A DNA stretch of 64,000 nt from JAMXLO01 sp963749575 (GTDB lineage Bacteria; Pseudomonadota; Alphaproteobacteria; Acetobacterales; Acetobacteraceae), in NCBI GenBank assembly GCA_963749575.1, contig CAVVNM010000013.1, positions 248,001 through 312,000 of the forward strand, read 5' to 3'. How positions within the stretch are numbered: the first letter of the stretch is position 1; every line of letters begins with the position of its first letter. Of the stretch, positions 25,074-33,695 are shown one piece after another. The notes under the pieces were generated by a model. That model was given only the letters and a program-made list of their open reading frames with translations, had not been told where the DNA came from and made no database searches. The position numbers and the translations under genes are program-made.

Positions 25074-25102
25074 TTGAGGCTAACCTGAAAATGCTCTAGA
25101 CC
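25074..25102 (+). promoter_or_regulatory. Possible sigma70-like promoter for aapJ
   Basis: TTGAGG (25074-25079) and TAGACC (25097-25102) are separated by 17 bases and lie about 70 bases before the aapJ start. The -10 match is weak. This is only the best candidate seen by eye in the gap between the IS630 remnant and the operon. Confidence 0.25.
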
Positions 25103-25173
25103 GCGCGCCCCTCGCATCGCAAAGTGTCGCAATCGACTTGTGTCTATCCGCATCGACCGTGGGAGTTCTGTTC

Positions 25174-26208
25174 ATGAGGTGCACTACGAACTGGTGCTTC
25201 AGCGCCCTGCTCGCCGCTGGGCTACTGGTGGAATCGCCGTCGGCAAGCGCGCAAGGATCAGGCTCCGCGACGCTAGACGCGGCGCGCTCCCGAGGGCAGG
25301 TTCTATGCGGCATCGCCGGCCAAGTGCCGGGATTTTCGCTGCCGGACAGCCAAGGGGTCATGCGCGGCATCGATGCCGATTCCTGTCGTGCGGTCACCGC
25401 GGCGGCGCTTGGCGATGCGAACAAGGTGAAATTCGTGATCACCACGACGCAGAACCGCTTCACCAACCTGCAGTCCGGCGAGGTGGATCTGTTGTCGCGT
25501 AGCACGACCTGGACGCTGGGTCGGGAGGGCAATCTCGGGCTGGAATTCGCCTGGGTGAACTACTACGACGGCACGGGATTCCTGGTGAAGGCGTCCACCG
25601 GCGTGAAATCGGCCAAGGAGATGGACGGCGCCACCATCTGCGTTCAGCCGGGCACCAGCACCGAGCTGGCCATCAACGACTACTTCCGGTTGAACAATTT
25701 GAAGTTCACCCCGATCCTGATCCAGGATCTATCGGAGGTTCAGGCCGCCTTTCTGTCGGGGCGCTGCGACGCGTATTCGACCGACGCTTCGGCACTTGCC
25801 ACGTTCCGTTTCAGCCAGGGACCAAAGGCCCAGGATCTTGTGCTGCTGCCTGACATCATCAGCAAGGAGCCGCTTGGCGTGATGGTGCGCAAGGGCGACG
25901 ACAAGTGGTTTGATCTGGTGCGCTGGACGTTTGTCGCGATGATCACGGCCGAGGAGAAGGGGATCACCAGCCAGAACATCGACAGCTTCGCCAACTCCAC
26001 CGACCCCGACATCCGCCGGTTGCTAGGACTGGAGGGCGACATGGGCAAGGCGCTCGGCATCGATAACAAGTGGGCGTATAACGTCATCAAGCAGGTCGGC
26101 AATCTCGGCGAAGTGTGGGACCGCAATATTACGCCGATGGGCGTGCAGCGCGGCATCAACAATATCTGGACCAAGGGCGGGCTGCAGTACGCCCCCCCGA
26201 TCCGCTGA
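25174..26208 (+). CDS. aapJ: General L-amino-acid ABC transporter, periplasmic binding protein
   Basis: The protein has 344 residues from the ATG at 25174; GGGAG lies eight bases upstream. A Sec signal covers residues 1-26 (FSALLAAGLLVESPSASAQ). The mature part has the AapJ/BztA pattern: RSRGQVLCGIAGQVPGFSLPD, GIDADSCRAVTAAALGD, the ligand loop DLLSRSTTWTLGREGN, and NDYFRLNNLKFTPILIQD. It is longer than GlnH/HisJ, as is usual for this group. It binds amino acids in the periplasm and delivers them to AapQM. The permease genes follow within 10 bases, so this is an operon. Confidence 0.93.
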   Translation: MRCTTNWCFSALLAAGLLVESPSASAQGSGSATLDAARSRGQVLCGIAGQVPGFSLPDSQGVMRGIDADSCRAVTAAALGDANKVKFVITTTQNRFTNLQSGEVDLLSRSTTWTLGREGNLGLEFAWVNYYDGTGFLVKASTGVKSAKEMDGATICVQPGTSTELAINDYFRLNNLKFTPILIQDLSEVQAAFLSGRCDAYSTDASALATFRFSQGPKAQDLVLLPDIISKEPLGVMVRKGDDKWFDLVRWTFVAMITAEEKGITSQNIDSFANSTDPDIRRLLGLEGDMGKALGIDNKWAYNVIKQVGNLGEVWDRNITPMGVQRGINNIWTKGGLQYAPPIR

Positions 26209-26215
26209 TCGCGGG

Positions 26216-27427
26216 ATGTCCGAAGCAACCGTCGACCCACGACTGGTCGGAGCGCGCGGTTCGCCCAAGAGGACACTGCGTCTCTCTTGGTCGGATCCAG
26301 TGTTCCGCGCGATCGTATGGCAGGTGGCCATCGTAGGCGCCGTCGTACTGATCGTCTGGTATTTGATCGGCAACAGCAACCGGAACCTCTCGGCACGGCA
26401 TATCGCCACCGGTTTCGGTTTCCTCCAGCGTGTTGCCGGGATTCCGATCGGCGAATCGCCGATTGCCTACGATCCTGCAGTGAACACCTACGGCATGGCG
26501 CTGATCATCGGCATTCTGAACACCCTCAGGGTGGCCGCGGTCGGCATCGTGCTCGCGACGCTGCTTGGCACGCTGATCGGCATCGGCCGGCTGTCGGGCA
26601 ATTGGTTGATGGCGAAGCTGACCGCCTGCTACGTCGAGACGCTGCGCGACATCCCGGTGCTGCTGCAATTGTTCTTTTGGTACTCGATCCTTCACACGTT
26701 GCCGGCGCCCCGTCAGGCCTGGCACATCGGTCAGGTGCTGTATCTCTCCAACCGCGGCGCAAGATTCGAAGAATTGGTGTGGGATCCTGCCTATACCTGG
26801 GGCGCGTCTGGATTTGCTCTCGGCGTTGTCGGCACCATTATCTGGGGTGCCATGGCTCGCAGACGCCAGGAGACGACCGGACGACGGCCGCCGGTTTGGC
26901 CAGTCGCCCTGGTGCTGATCGTCGGTCTTCCGCTGACGATCTGGGGCCTGCTGGGTGCGCCGTTTCACCCCGATATACCCGTGCTGCGCGGCTTCAATTT
27001 CCAGGGCGGCGGAGCAGTCAGTCCCGAGTATTTCGCCTTGCTCCTCGGCCTGGTGATCTACACGGCTGCCTACATCGCCGAGATTGTGCGATCGGGCATT
27101 CAGGCGATTCCTGCCGGCCAGTGGGAGGCCGCAGGCGCGCTCGGACTGCGTCGCGGGACCGTGCTTTGGCGTATCGTGCTGCCGCAGGCGTTGCGCGTGA
27201 TCATCCCGCCGATGACCAGCCAGTACCTCAATCTCACCAAGAACAGCTCATTGGCGGTGGCGATCGGCTTTCAGGATATTGTATCGATTGCCTACACAAC
27301 GCTGAACCAGACCGGTCAGGCGATCGAGGGCGTCGCTATCATCATGGCGGTTTATCTCACGATCAGCCTTTCGATCAGTTTTTTCATGAACTGGTACAAC
27401 GCGCGCATCGCTCTGGTGGAGCGTTGA
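26216..27427 (+). CDS. aapQ: General L-amino-acid ABC transporter, permease
   Basis: The protein has 403 residues, starting MSEATVDPRLVGARGSPKRT. An N-terminal helix (AIVWQVAIVGAVVLIVWYLIG) and the long periplasmic insert typical of AapQ are followed by the permease core (NTLRVAAVGIVLATLLGTLIG). The EAA loop reads GQWEAAGALGLRRGTVLWRIVLPQAL. The LKNSSL-type motif is present as NLTKNSSLAVAIGF. It forms the membrane channel with AapM. The start is seven bases after the aapJ stop. Confidence 0.93.
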   Translation: MSEATVDPRLVGARGSPKRTLRLSWSDPVFRAIVWQVAIVGAVVLIVWYLIGNSNRNLSARHIATGFGFLQRVAGIPIGESPIAYDPAVNTYGMALIIGILNTLRVAAVGIVLATLLGTLIGIGRLSGNWLMAKLTACYVETLRDIPVLLQLFFWYSILHTLPAPRQAWHIGQVLYLSNRGARFEELVWDPAYTWGASGFALGVVGTIIWGAMARRRQETTGRRPPVWPVALVLIVGLPLTIWGLLGAPFHPDIPVLRGFNFQGGGAVSPEYFALLLGLVIYTAAYIAEIVRSGIQAIPAGQWEAAGALGLRRGTVLWRIVLPQALRVIIPPMTSQYLNLTKNSSLAVAIGFQDIVSIAYTTLNQTGQAIEGVAIIMAVYLTISLSISFFMNWYNARIALVER

Positions 27428-27429
27428 CA

Positions 27430-28575
27430 ATGAGCCAGACCTTTGCCTCTGCTGATCCGCGCCTTACATCCGCCCGCGAACGTCCTCCTGCTGGAGTGAC
27501 AGGCCCCTTGGTCTGGATCAAGACCAACCTGTTCGGCTCCTGGTGGTCCACCGCGGTCACCCTGGTGCTGGGCTATCTGATCCTGCGCTTCGCTGCCCAG
27601 TTCATCTCCTGGGCGGTGCTGCACGCGATCTGGAGTGTGCCATACGATGCCCAGGGCAGACCTGATAACACGGCCTGCCTGAATGCCAGCGGCGTCGGTG
27701 CGTGCTGGGCGGTGATCGCCGACAAATACCGACTGATCCTGTTCGGCCGATATCCCTATGACGAACAGTGGCGGCCGGCGATCTGTGTCGTGCTGTTCAT
27801 CGGCCTCTATGTCGTCTCGGCCATGCGGCGCTTTTGGCGCAAGGAACTGGCGCTGATCTGGATCGCGACGCTTTTGGCAATCGGTGTGCTGATGTGGGGA
27901 GGCGTGTTGGGTCTTGCGCCGGTTTCCGAGGACGACTGGGGCGGGTTGCCTATCACGCTGATCCTCGCGACCTTCGGCCTCGCCTTTGCCTTTCCGTTGG
28001 CGATTCTGGTGGCGCTCGGACGCCGCTCGACGAAGCTGCCCGCAGTACGGACCCTGTGCGTGCTCTATGTCGAACTGATCCGAGGCGTGCCGCTGGTGGC
28101 GCTGCTGTTCATGGCCAGCGTGATGTTCCCGTTGTTCATGCCGGAGGGCGTGAACATCGACAAGCTGTTGCGGGCGCAGATTGCAATTATCCTGTTTGCC
28201 GCTGCCTATCTAGCCGAAGTGGTACGCGGCGGTCTGCAGGCGCTGCCAAAGGGTCAGGCCGAGGCGGCTGACGCCCTCGGCCTCGCCTACTGGCAAAAGA
28301 CCGGTCTGATCATTTTGCCGCAGGCCTTGCGTCTGGTCATTCCGCCGCTGGTGAACACTTTCATCGGCTTCTTCAAGGACACTTCCCTGGTGCTGATCAT
28401 TGGCACATTTGACTTGCTATACATGGGCAAGGTAGCGCTCAGCGACCCGCCCTGGCAGAGCTTTTCTGCCGAGATTTATCTGATGCTGGCGGTCATCTAC
28501 ATCGCATTCTGCTTCGCAATGTCGAAATACAGCCGTGGGCTGGAGCGTGATCTTGCCCGAGCCCACCGCCGCTGA
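27430..28575 (+). CDS. aapM: General L-amino-acid ABC transporter, permease
   Basis: The protein has 381 residues from the ATG at 27430 (MSQTFASADPRLTSARERPP), two bases after the aapQ stop. The same frame stays open far upstream, but that part only shadows aapQ. Transmembrane helices include LALIWIATLLAIGVLMWGGVLG and TLILATFGLAFAFPLAILVA. The EAA loop reads GQAEAADALGLAYWQKTGLIILPQAL. The N-terminal extension with the WSVPYDAQGRPDNTACLNAS loop is typical of AapM. It pairs with AapQ in the inner membrane. Confidence 0.93.
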   Translation: MSQTFASADPRLTSARERPPAGVTGPLVWIKTNLFGSWWSTAVTLVLGYLILRFAAQFISWAVLHAIWSVPYDAQGRPDNTACLNASGVGACWAVIADKYRLILFGRYPYDEQWRPAICVVLFIGLYVVSAMRRFWRKELALIWIATLLAIGVLMWGGVLGLAPVSEDDWGGLPITLILATFGLAFAFPLAILVALGRRSTKLPAVRTLCVLYVELIRGVPLVALLFMASVMFPLFMPEGVNIDKLLRAQIAIILFAAAYLAEVVRGGLQALPKGQAEAADALGLAYWQKTGLIILPQALRLVIPPLVNTFIGFFKDTSLVLIIGTFDLLYMGKVALSDPPWQSFSAEIYLMLAVIYIAFCFAMSKYSRGLERDLARAHRR

Positions 28576-28591
28576 AACAGAGGACGCCACA

Positions 28592-29386
28592 ATGAGCCAG
28601 ACCGCGTCATCAGATCAAGTCGTCGCCCACATGGCGGACACGACGGCGCCACCGATCATCGTCATGGACAAGGTGAACAAGTGGTTCGGAGCGCTGCACG
28701 TGCTGCGCGACGTATCGCTGGCGGTGGCCGAGAAGGAACGCGTCGTAGTGTGCGGACCATCCGGCTCCGGCAAGTCCACCATGATCCGCTGTCTGAACCG
28801 GCTGGAGTCCCATCAGGAAGGCAAGATCGTCGTCGATGGCACCGAACTGACTGATGACCTGCGCTCGCTTGACACCGTCCGGCGCGAAGTCGGCATGGTG
28901 TTCCAGTCATTCAACCTGTTCCCCCATCTGACGATCCTGGAGAACTGCACCCTGGCGCCGATCTGGGTGCGCAAGATGCCGAAGGCCGATGCCGAAGAAC
29001 TCGCGATGAACTTCCTCACCCGCGTCAAGATCCCCGAGCAGGCAAGAAAGTACCCCGGCCAGCTTTCCGGCGGCCAGCAGCAGCGTGTCGCGATCGCGCG
29101 CGCCCTGTGCATGCGCCCGAAGATCATGCTGTTCGATGAGCCCACCTCCGCGCTGGATCCCGAGATGATCAAGGAGGTGCTCGACGTGATGATCGAGTTG
29201 GCACTGTCGGGCATGACCATGGTCTGCGTGACTCACGAGATGGGCTTCGCGCGCCAAGTTGCCGACCGCGTCGTGTTCATGGACCACGGCGAGGTCGTCG
29301 AAAGCGGCTCGCCGCAGCGCATGTTCGAGAACCCGCAGACAGATCGCCTTAAGCTGTTCCTCAGCCAAATTCTGCGCGGCCATTGA
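28592..29386 (+). CDS. aapP: General L-amino-acid ABC transporter, ATPase
   Basis: The protein has 264 residues from the ATG at 28592. Nucleotide-binding motifs are complete: Walker A GPSGSGKST (residues 55-63), Q-loop Q105 in VFQSFNLFPH, signature LSGGQ (158-162), Walker B IMLFDEP (178-184) and the switch histidine in VCVTHEMGF. It is a polar amino-acid transporter ATPase (GlnQ-type, here AapP), energising AapQM. It is the last gene of the operon; the next gene is convergent with only 16 bases between stops. Confidence 0.94.
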   Translation: MSQTASSDQVVAHMADTTAPPIIVMDKVNKWFGALHVLRDVSLAVAEKERVVVCGPSGSGKSTMIRCLNRLESHQEGKIVVDGTELTDDLRSLDTVRREVGMVFQSFNLFPHLTILENCTLAPIWVRKMPKADAEELAMNFLTRVKIPEQARKYPGQLSGGQQQRVAIARALCMRPKIMLFDEPTSALDPEMIKEVLDVMIELALSGMTMVCVTHEMGFARQVADRVVFMDHGEVVESGSPQRMFENPQTDRLKLFLSQILRGH

Positions 29387-29402
29387 CGTAGCGGAACAGC
29401 GA

Positions 29403-30173
29403 TCACTTGCGGCCTTCGCCGATCGGCGGCACTTGTTCGGTCATCCCGGCAAGGACTTCCGCGACATGGCGCACTTCGGTGTGGCGGCCCTCGCGCCGGA
29501 GGCGGCCGGCGATGTTCAGAAGGCAGCCAAGGTCGCCGGCGAGAACCGTGTCGGCTCCCGTGGCAACGATATCACGGACTTTATCAGAGACCATGCGGAC
29601 GGAAATGTCAGGGTATTTGACGCAAAATGTGCCGCCGAATCCGCAGCAGACTTCCGCGTCTGCCATCTCGGTGACACTGGCACCGATCGTCCGCAGCAGG
29701 CGCCGTGGCTGCTCCTTGATGCCGAGTTCGCGCAGGCCGGAGCAACTGTCGTGATAGGTGACAGGCCCGCCGGTATGCTGTGTCCCCAGGCGTTCGACTC
29801 CCATCACATCGGCAAGAAAACTGACGAGCTCGAATGTCCGTTCCGCGAGAGAATCAGCACGCGCCCTCAGGTTGGGATCGTCGTCGAACAGGTGTGGCAG
29901 GTGGTGTTTCAGCATACCCCCGCACGAGCCAGACGGCACCACGATGTAGTCGTACCCGCCGAACGCATCGAGGATTCCCTCGGCGAGGTCGCGTGCCGTG
30001 GCCCGGTCGCCGAAATTGTAAGCGGGCTGACCGCAGCAGGTCTGCGCACGCGGCAATTCGACCTGGCAGCCGGCCTGCTCCAGCAATCGAATTGCCGCGA
30101 AGCCGATCGTCGGACGGTGCAGATCGACCAGGCAGGTGACGAATAGGGCAACGCGTGGTCGGCCGGATGGCAC
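29403..30173 (-). CDS. LutA/YkgE-type (Fe-S)-binding oxidoreductase subunit
   Basis: The protein has 256 residues, starting MPSGRPRVALFVTCLVDLHR. It has two cysteine-rich CCG domains. The first has C14, CCG at residues 46-48 (TCCGQPAYNFGD) and SCGG in VVPSGSCGGML. The second has YHDSCSGLRELG and CCGFGGTFCVKYPDIS. This is the layout of LutA and related subunits of L-lactate or glycolate oxidation complexes, which coordinate an iron-sulfur cluster. No lutB or lutC partner lies nearby. The start is one base from the methylase stop, so it is read from the methylase transcript. Confidence 0.85.
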   Translation of the reverse strand: MPSGRPRVALFVTCLVDLHRPTIGFAAIRLLEQAGCQVELPRAQTCCGQPAYNFGDRATARDLAEGILDAFGGYDYIVVPSGSCGGMLKHHLPHLFDDDPNLRARADSLAERTFELVSFLADVMGVERLGTQHTGGPVTYHDSCSGLRELGIKEQPRRLLRTIGASVTEMADAEVCCGFGGTFCVKYPDISVRMVSDKVRDIVATGADTVLAGDLGCLLNIAGRLRREGRHTEVRHVAEVLAGMTEQVPPIGEGRK

Positions 30174-30174
30174 G

Positions 30175-31011
30175 TCAGACGCCTGTCAAATTGCGCTGTA
30201 CGTATCCCGCCTCGACAAGCCGTCGGCGGGTTATGGCCACGTAGGACGGCGCCATTTCGATGCCGATGCCGCTCGCGCCCTCCAATTCGGCGGCGACCAG
30301 TGTCGTTCCGGTGCCCATGAACGGGTCCAGTACGGTGGCGTCATCGCGGCCATGCAGCCGAATGCACCACCGCGGCAGCGCCACGGGAAACGTGCTCGGA
30401 TGATGGAACTTCGCGGCCTTGCTCTGCACGGTATCGTACGGGATGAACCAGGTATTGCCGCGACACCGCAGATCCTTGGCGTGGCCACGGCGCGCGATGT
30501 TCGATTTGTCCTTGAACGGCACCCCGATCGCCAGCCGGTCGAGCTTCACGTCACCTGATAGGGTCAGGTGAAAAATGTGCTCGTGGTTGTGGTGCAGGAA
30601 ACGCTGTCCACCGACCGGCTTGAAGTGACCCACTGCATCGCTCCTGGTGGCGATGGACTTGATCCAGGTGATGTGGTTCTGCAACACGAACAACGGTCGC
30701 AGGCGTACGATCAGTTCGAACGGCAACCATGGAGCGCTCGACGAGCCGGAGACGTTGAGGAAGAACGATGCGTCCGCCTTCATCACCTGGCGGACAGCGC
30801 ATGCCACCCGTGTCAGCCAATCGAGATAGTCGTCTTCCGCCCGCCTGTCGTCGTAGCCGCGGTAGGTCAGGCCGAGATTGTACGGAGGCGACGTGACGAC
30901 CACATCAACCGACCCGGCGTCGATGGTCGGCAAAACCGCCAGGCAATCGCCGCAGAACAGGCGATGCTCATGTTGCGTGGTGGGACGATCAGCCTCCGCA
31001 ACCTGATCCAT
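30175..31011 (-). CDS. Solitary beta-class DNA (N4-cytosine or N6-adenine) methyltransferase
   Basis: The protein has 278 residues, starting MDQVAEADRPTTQHEHRLFC. Catalytic motif IV TSPPYN is at residues 40-45. Cofactor motif I DPFMGTGTT is at about 229-237. This order (IV before I) defines the beta class. SPPY is seen in both N4-cytosine and N6-adenine enzymes, so the base is not decided. IPYDTVQSKAAKFHHPSTFP is a usual target-recognition-side segment. No restriction endonuclease is visible next to it, so it is probably an orphan regulatory or anti-restriction methylase. It is sandwiched between lutA-like and tim44-like genes. Confidence 0.88.
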   Translation of the reverse strand: MDQVAEADRPTTQHEHRLFCGDCLAVLPTIDAGSVDVVVTSPPYNLGLTYRGYDDRRAEDDYLDWLTRVACAVRQVMKADASFFLNVSGSSSAPWLPFELIVRLRPLFVLQNHITWIKSIATRSDAVGHFKPVGGQRFLHHNHEHIFHLTLSGDVKLDRLAIGVPFKDKSNIARRGHAKDLRCRGNTWFIPYDTVQSKAAKFHHPSTFPVALPRWCIRLHGRDDATVLDPFMGTGTTLVAAELEGASGIGIEMAPSYVAITRRRLVEAGYVQRNLTGV

Positions 31012-31035
31012 CGTGTCAGCGCATGCCGTGCGACG

Positions 31036-31707
31036 TCACGCGCTGCGGGCAGATACTAGACGCCACACCGGATCACGGGTTGAGAGGTTCCGCTCGAAGG
31101 TCCAGATGTCGGTGATCTCGGTCACGGCGTCGGTACCGACGACTGGGTGGCCATCCTTGTCTTGTGTCAGACTGATCTGATCGGAGACAAACCGCACTGT
31201 GATCGAGGCAACGGCGCCGCGAAGTTCTGCGTTCTCGACCGTCGCGCTGTGAATGGCATGCATGGTGCTGACCTGGGTCTGGCCTGCGGCCTCCCGCGCA
31301 GCGATCGCCTGCTCGAAGGCGCGATACGTGTCCTCGGACAGGAGGCCCTGCAGGGTCGTGCGGTCGCTAGCGGCGAACGCGGCCACGATGATGCGAAATG
31401 CCTTCTCCGCGCCGTCGAGGAAGGCGGCCGCGTCGAAGCTGCGGTCGACAGAACGCATTCGCCCGAGCGTCTGCCCGATCGCGCTGGTTGGTTCCGGCAA
31501 GGTGCGCGCAGCGGCCGGTGCCGGCGGCTCAGCCTGGCCGTCGATCACTGGCGCGGCGGTGTTCTGGCCCGCCGGAGGCTGGAAGGGTGGCGCCGGGCGC
31601 TCGAACCCTGTGCGACGGCCCAGGATGCTGCGCAGCCGTAGCACCAGGAAGGCCGCTATCATCCCGAACAGGATCAGGTCGATCGGAAAACTGCTGCCCG
31701 CGCCCAT
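31036..31707 (-). CDS. Tim44/TimA-domain membrane-associated protein
   Basis: The protein has 223 residues from the ATG at 31707, with GGAGAG upstream. A single membrane segment near residues 8-26 (IDLILFGMIAAFLVLRLRS) is followed by a proline-rich linker. The C-terminal Tim44-like domain (about 85-223) shows FDAAAFLDGAEKAFRIIVAAFAASD, LSEDTYRAFEQAIAARE and TDIWTFERNLSTRDPVWRLV. In alphaproteobacteria this gene usually stands next to secB, as here. It is anchored to the inner membrane and is thought to aid protein transport or assembly. Confidence 0.88.
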   Translation of the reverse strand: MGAGSSFPIDLILFGMIAAFLVLRLRSILGRRTGFERPAPPFQPPAGQNTAAPVIDGQAEPPAPAAARTLPEPTSAIGQTLGRMRSVDRSFDAAAFLDGAEKAFRIIVAAFAASDRTTLQGLLSEDTYRAFEQAIAAREAAGQTQVSTMHAIHSATVENAELRGAVASITVRFVSDQISLTQDKDGHPVVGTDAVTEITDIWTFERNLSTRDPVWRLVSARSA

Positions 31708-31816
31708 AATTGCTCTCCTACCCGGCCACAAATAAGGGCGCGACGCCCGGTACACAAACATTTCTCGCGCACTCGCCGGGTTGCCGCCAAGGGGAACGGC
31801 CTGTATTTGCCGCGCC

Positions 31817-32371
31817 ATGATCCTACTGCGGCACGGCCAGAGCGAGTTCAACCTGCATTTCGCCGCGACACGGCGCGATCCCGGCATCGTGGATCCTCGG
31901 CTAACCGAGCTTGGCCACCTCCAGGCGGCCGAGGCGGTCCGTCATCTTGCTGAACAGCGGATCACCCGCATCATCGCCTCCCCTTATACGCGGGCACTGC
32001 AGACCGCCGCCCCGCTTGCCCGGGCGCTCGGGGTCAAGGTGCTGATCAATCCGATTGTGCGCGAGCGCTACGCCTTCGCTTGCGACGTCGGTACGCCGCG
32101 CACAGAACTGGAGCGTGCCTGGCCTGAGCACGACTTCTCGACCATCGACGAGATTTGGTGGCCGGCGATCGAGGAGCCGGCCGCTTCGGTGGTCGGGCGT
32201 GCCGCGCTTTTCCGAGCCGAGATGACGGCCTTACCGGACTGGACCGACACGCTTGTGATCAGCCACTGGGGTTTCATCCTGGCGCTGACCGGCAGGAATG
32301 TGACGAACGGCGTGTGGTTGCGCTGCGACCCGAACGGCATACCGCCTCAGCAGCTCATTTGGCGCGCATGA
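31817..32371 (+). CDS. Histidine phosphatase family protein
   Basis: The protein has 184 residues from the ATG at 31817 (MILLRHGQSEFNLHF). The phosphohistidine motif RHG is at residues 5-7. RRDPGIVDPRLTELGHLQA, then ASPYTRALQTAAPLA and a distal SHWGF histidine complete the active site. A phosphoglycerate-mutase-like phosphatase with unknown substrate. It lies between the tim44-like gene (divergent) and secB (same strand). Confidence 0.88.
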   Translation: MILLRHGQSEFNLHFAATRRDPGIVDPRLTELGHLQAAEAVRHLAEQRITRIIASPYTRALQTAAPLARALGVKVLINPIVRERYAFACDVGTPRTELERAWPEHDFSTIDEIWWPAIEEPAASVVGRAALFRAEMTALPDWTDTLVISHWGFILALTGRNVTNGVWLRCDPNGIPPQQLIWRA

Positions 32372-32472
32372 CCGCTCCCATGGAACAGGATGGCGTCGCC
32401 CCGCCATCCGTGCTACCCGGCCCCGCCACACGGGTTCCCGAAGCCTGGGCTGGCAATGAGACGGAGATCGAG

Positions 32473-33006
32473 ATGTCCGAGACGATTACACCGCCCCAAA
32501 CGGCCGGCCAGCCACAGACACCGCCGTTGGTGGTCAACATACAGTACGTCAAGGACCTCTCCTTCGAGGTGCCTGGCGCGCCCCAAGTGTATACCCAGCT
32601 TCGCGCCCAGCCGCAGGTCAATATTAATCTGGATGTACAAGCGCGTCGCGTGCAGGAGGGCCAGAGCGTCTTTGAGGTAGCGATCATGATTCGCGCGGAG
32701 GCGCATGAGGCAGCGGCACAATCGGGCAACGGCCAATCGGCCGCAGTTCCACCGACGGTGTTCGTGGCCGAGCTGACCTATGCCGGCGTGTTCACCCTTT
32801 CCGGCCTGCCGGACAACGCCATCGAGCCGGTGCTGCTGGTGGAGTGCCCGCGGATCCTGTTTCCATTCGCCCGCAACATCCTTTCGGACGTGACCAGGGA
32901 TGGCGGCTTCCCTCCGGTGCTGCTGCAGCCGATCGACTTCGTCGCGCTGTGGCAGCAGCGACGCGCCCAGGCGCAGGGTCAGGCAGGTACCAGCGCGATC
33001 GCCTGA
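32473..33006 (+). CDS. secB: Protein-export chaperone SecB
   Basis: The protein has 177 residues from the ATG at 32473 (MSETITPPQTAGQPQTPPL). Family features are VVNIQYVKDLSFEVPGAPQVY, QVNINLDVQARRVQEGQSVFEVAI and the C-terminal CPRILFPFARNILSDVTRDGGFPP, LQPIDFVALWQQR. SecB keeps pre-proteins unfolded and hands them to SecA. An earlier ATG at 32381 is in frame but has no support. It overlaps the convergent dnaQ by 28 bases. Confidence 0.95.
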   Translation: MSETITPPQTAGQPQTPPLVVNIQYVKDLSFEVPGAPQVYTQLRAQPQVNINLDVQARRVQEGQSVFEVAIMIRAEAHEAAAQSGNGQSAAVPPTVFVAELTYAGVFTLSGLPDNAIEPVLLVECPRILFPFARNILSDVTRDGGFPPVLLQPIDFVALWQQRRAQAQGQAGTSAIA

Positions 33007-33695
33007 GTGCCTGGGGCTCGGCTCCGGAGCCAGACCGGATCCCTTAGCCGCCCGACGAAGGCAGCATGAGCGGCCAGCTCCTCAGTCGTGGGCACCATCG
33101 GGAGCGGCGACCGATCCCCTGAGTGCGTGTAGATCACCAGATCGACCGCTGCCTTTTCCGCGGCGAGCGACAGACCGCGCTGGCGGCCGCCTGTGAGCTC
33201 CACATAGACAACGGCCAGCAACCGGCAATCGAGCAGGGCATTGTGGGTCGTGCGTGCGCTCAAATCGATGGCAAACCGCCGGCACAAGGCGTCCAGACTG
33301 TTCGGCATCCCGGGGAAACGCGCCTTGGCCAACGCGAGTGTGTCGATCATGCGCGTTGCGGACAATGCGGGCCTGCCGATGCGTCCCAACTCCGCATCGA
33401 GGAAGGCAAAATCGAAGGGTGCATTGTGGGCGATGAGCTGGTCGTCACCGAAGAACTCCTGCAGGTCGTCGGCGATCTCGGCGAAGCGAGGCTTGCCAGC
33501 GAGATCTGCCAGTGTGAAACCGTGGACCCGCGTCGCATCTTCTGGAATTTCGCGCTCGGGATGGACCAGAGCATGGAAATGCCGTCCGGTTGGCAGGTCG
33601 TTCAGCAGTTCCAGCGCGGCTACCTCGATGACGCGGTGACCAAGCTGAGGGTCTAGGCCGGTAGTCTCCGTGTCGAACAGGACTGCGCGGCTCAC
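32979..33695 (-). CDS. dnaQ: DNA polymerase III epsilon subunit (3'-5' proofreading exonuclease)
   Basis: The protein has 238 residues and starts with GTG at 33695 (MSRAVLFDTETTGLDPQ). The DEDDh exonuclease residues are visible: D8 and E10 in FDTETTG, D in NAPFDFAFLD, and H with D in THNALLDCRLLAVVY. This is the proofreading subunit of the replicase. The GTG overlaps what should be the coaE stop (GTGA at 33692-33695), so the genes are translationally coupled. Confidence 0.93.
   Translation of the reverse strand: MSRAVLFDTETTGLDPQLGHRVIEVAALELLNDLPTGRHFHALVHPEREIPEDATRVHGFTLADLAGKPRFAEIADDLQEFFGDDQLIAHNAPFDFAFLDAELGRIGRPALSATRMIDTLALAKARFPGMPNSLDALCRRFAIDLSARTTHNALLDCRLLAVVYVELTGGRQRGLSLAAEKAAVDLVIYTHSGDRSPLPMVPTTEELAAHAAFVGRLRDPVWLRSRAPGTQAIALVPA

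Noticed and set aside
26287..27429. Upstream extension of the aapM frame over aapQ
   Set aside because: The translated extension is Arg-rich nonsense, and the ATG at 27430 matches the family N-terminus.
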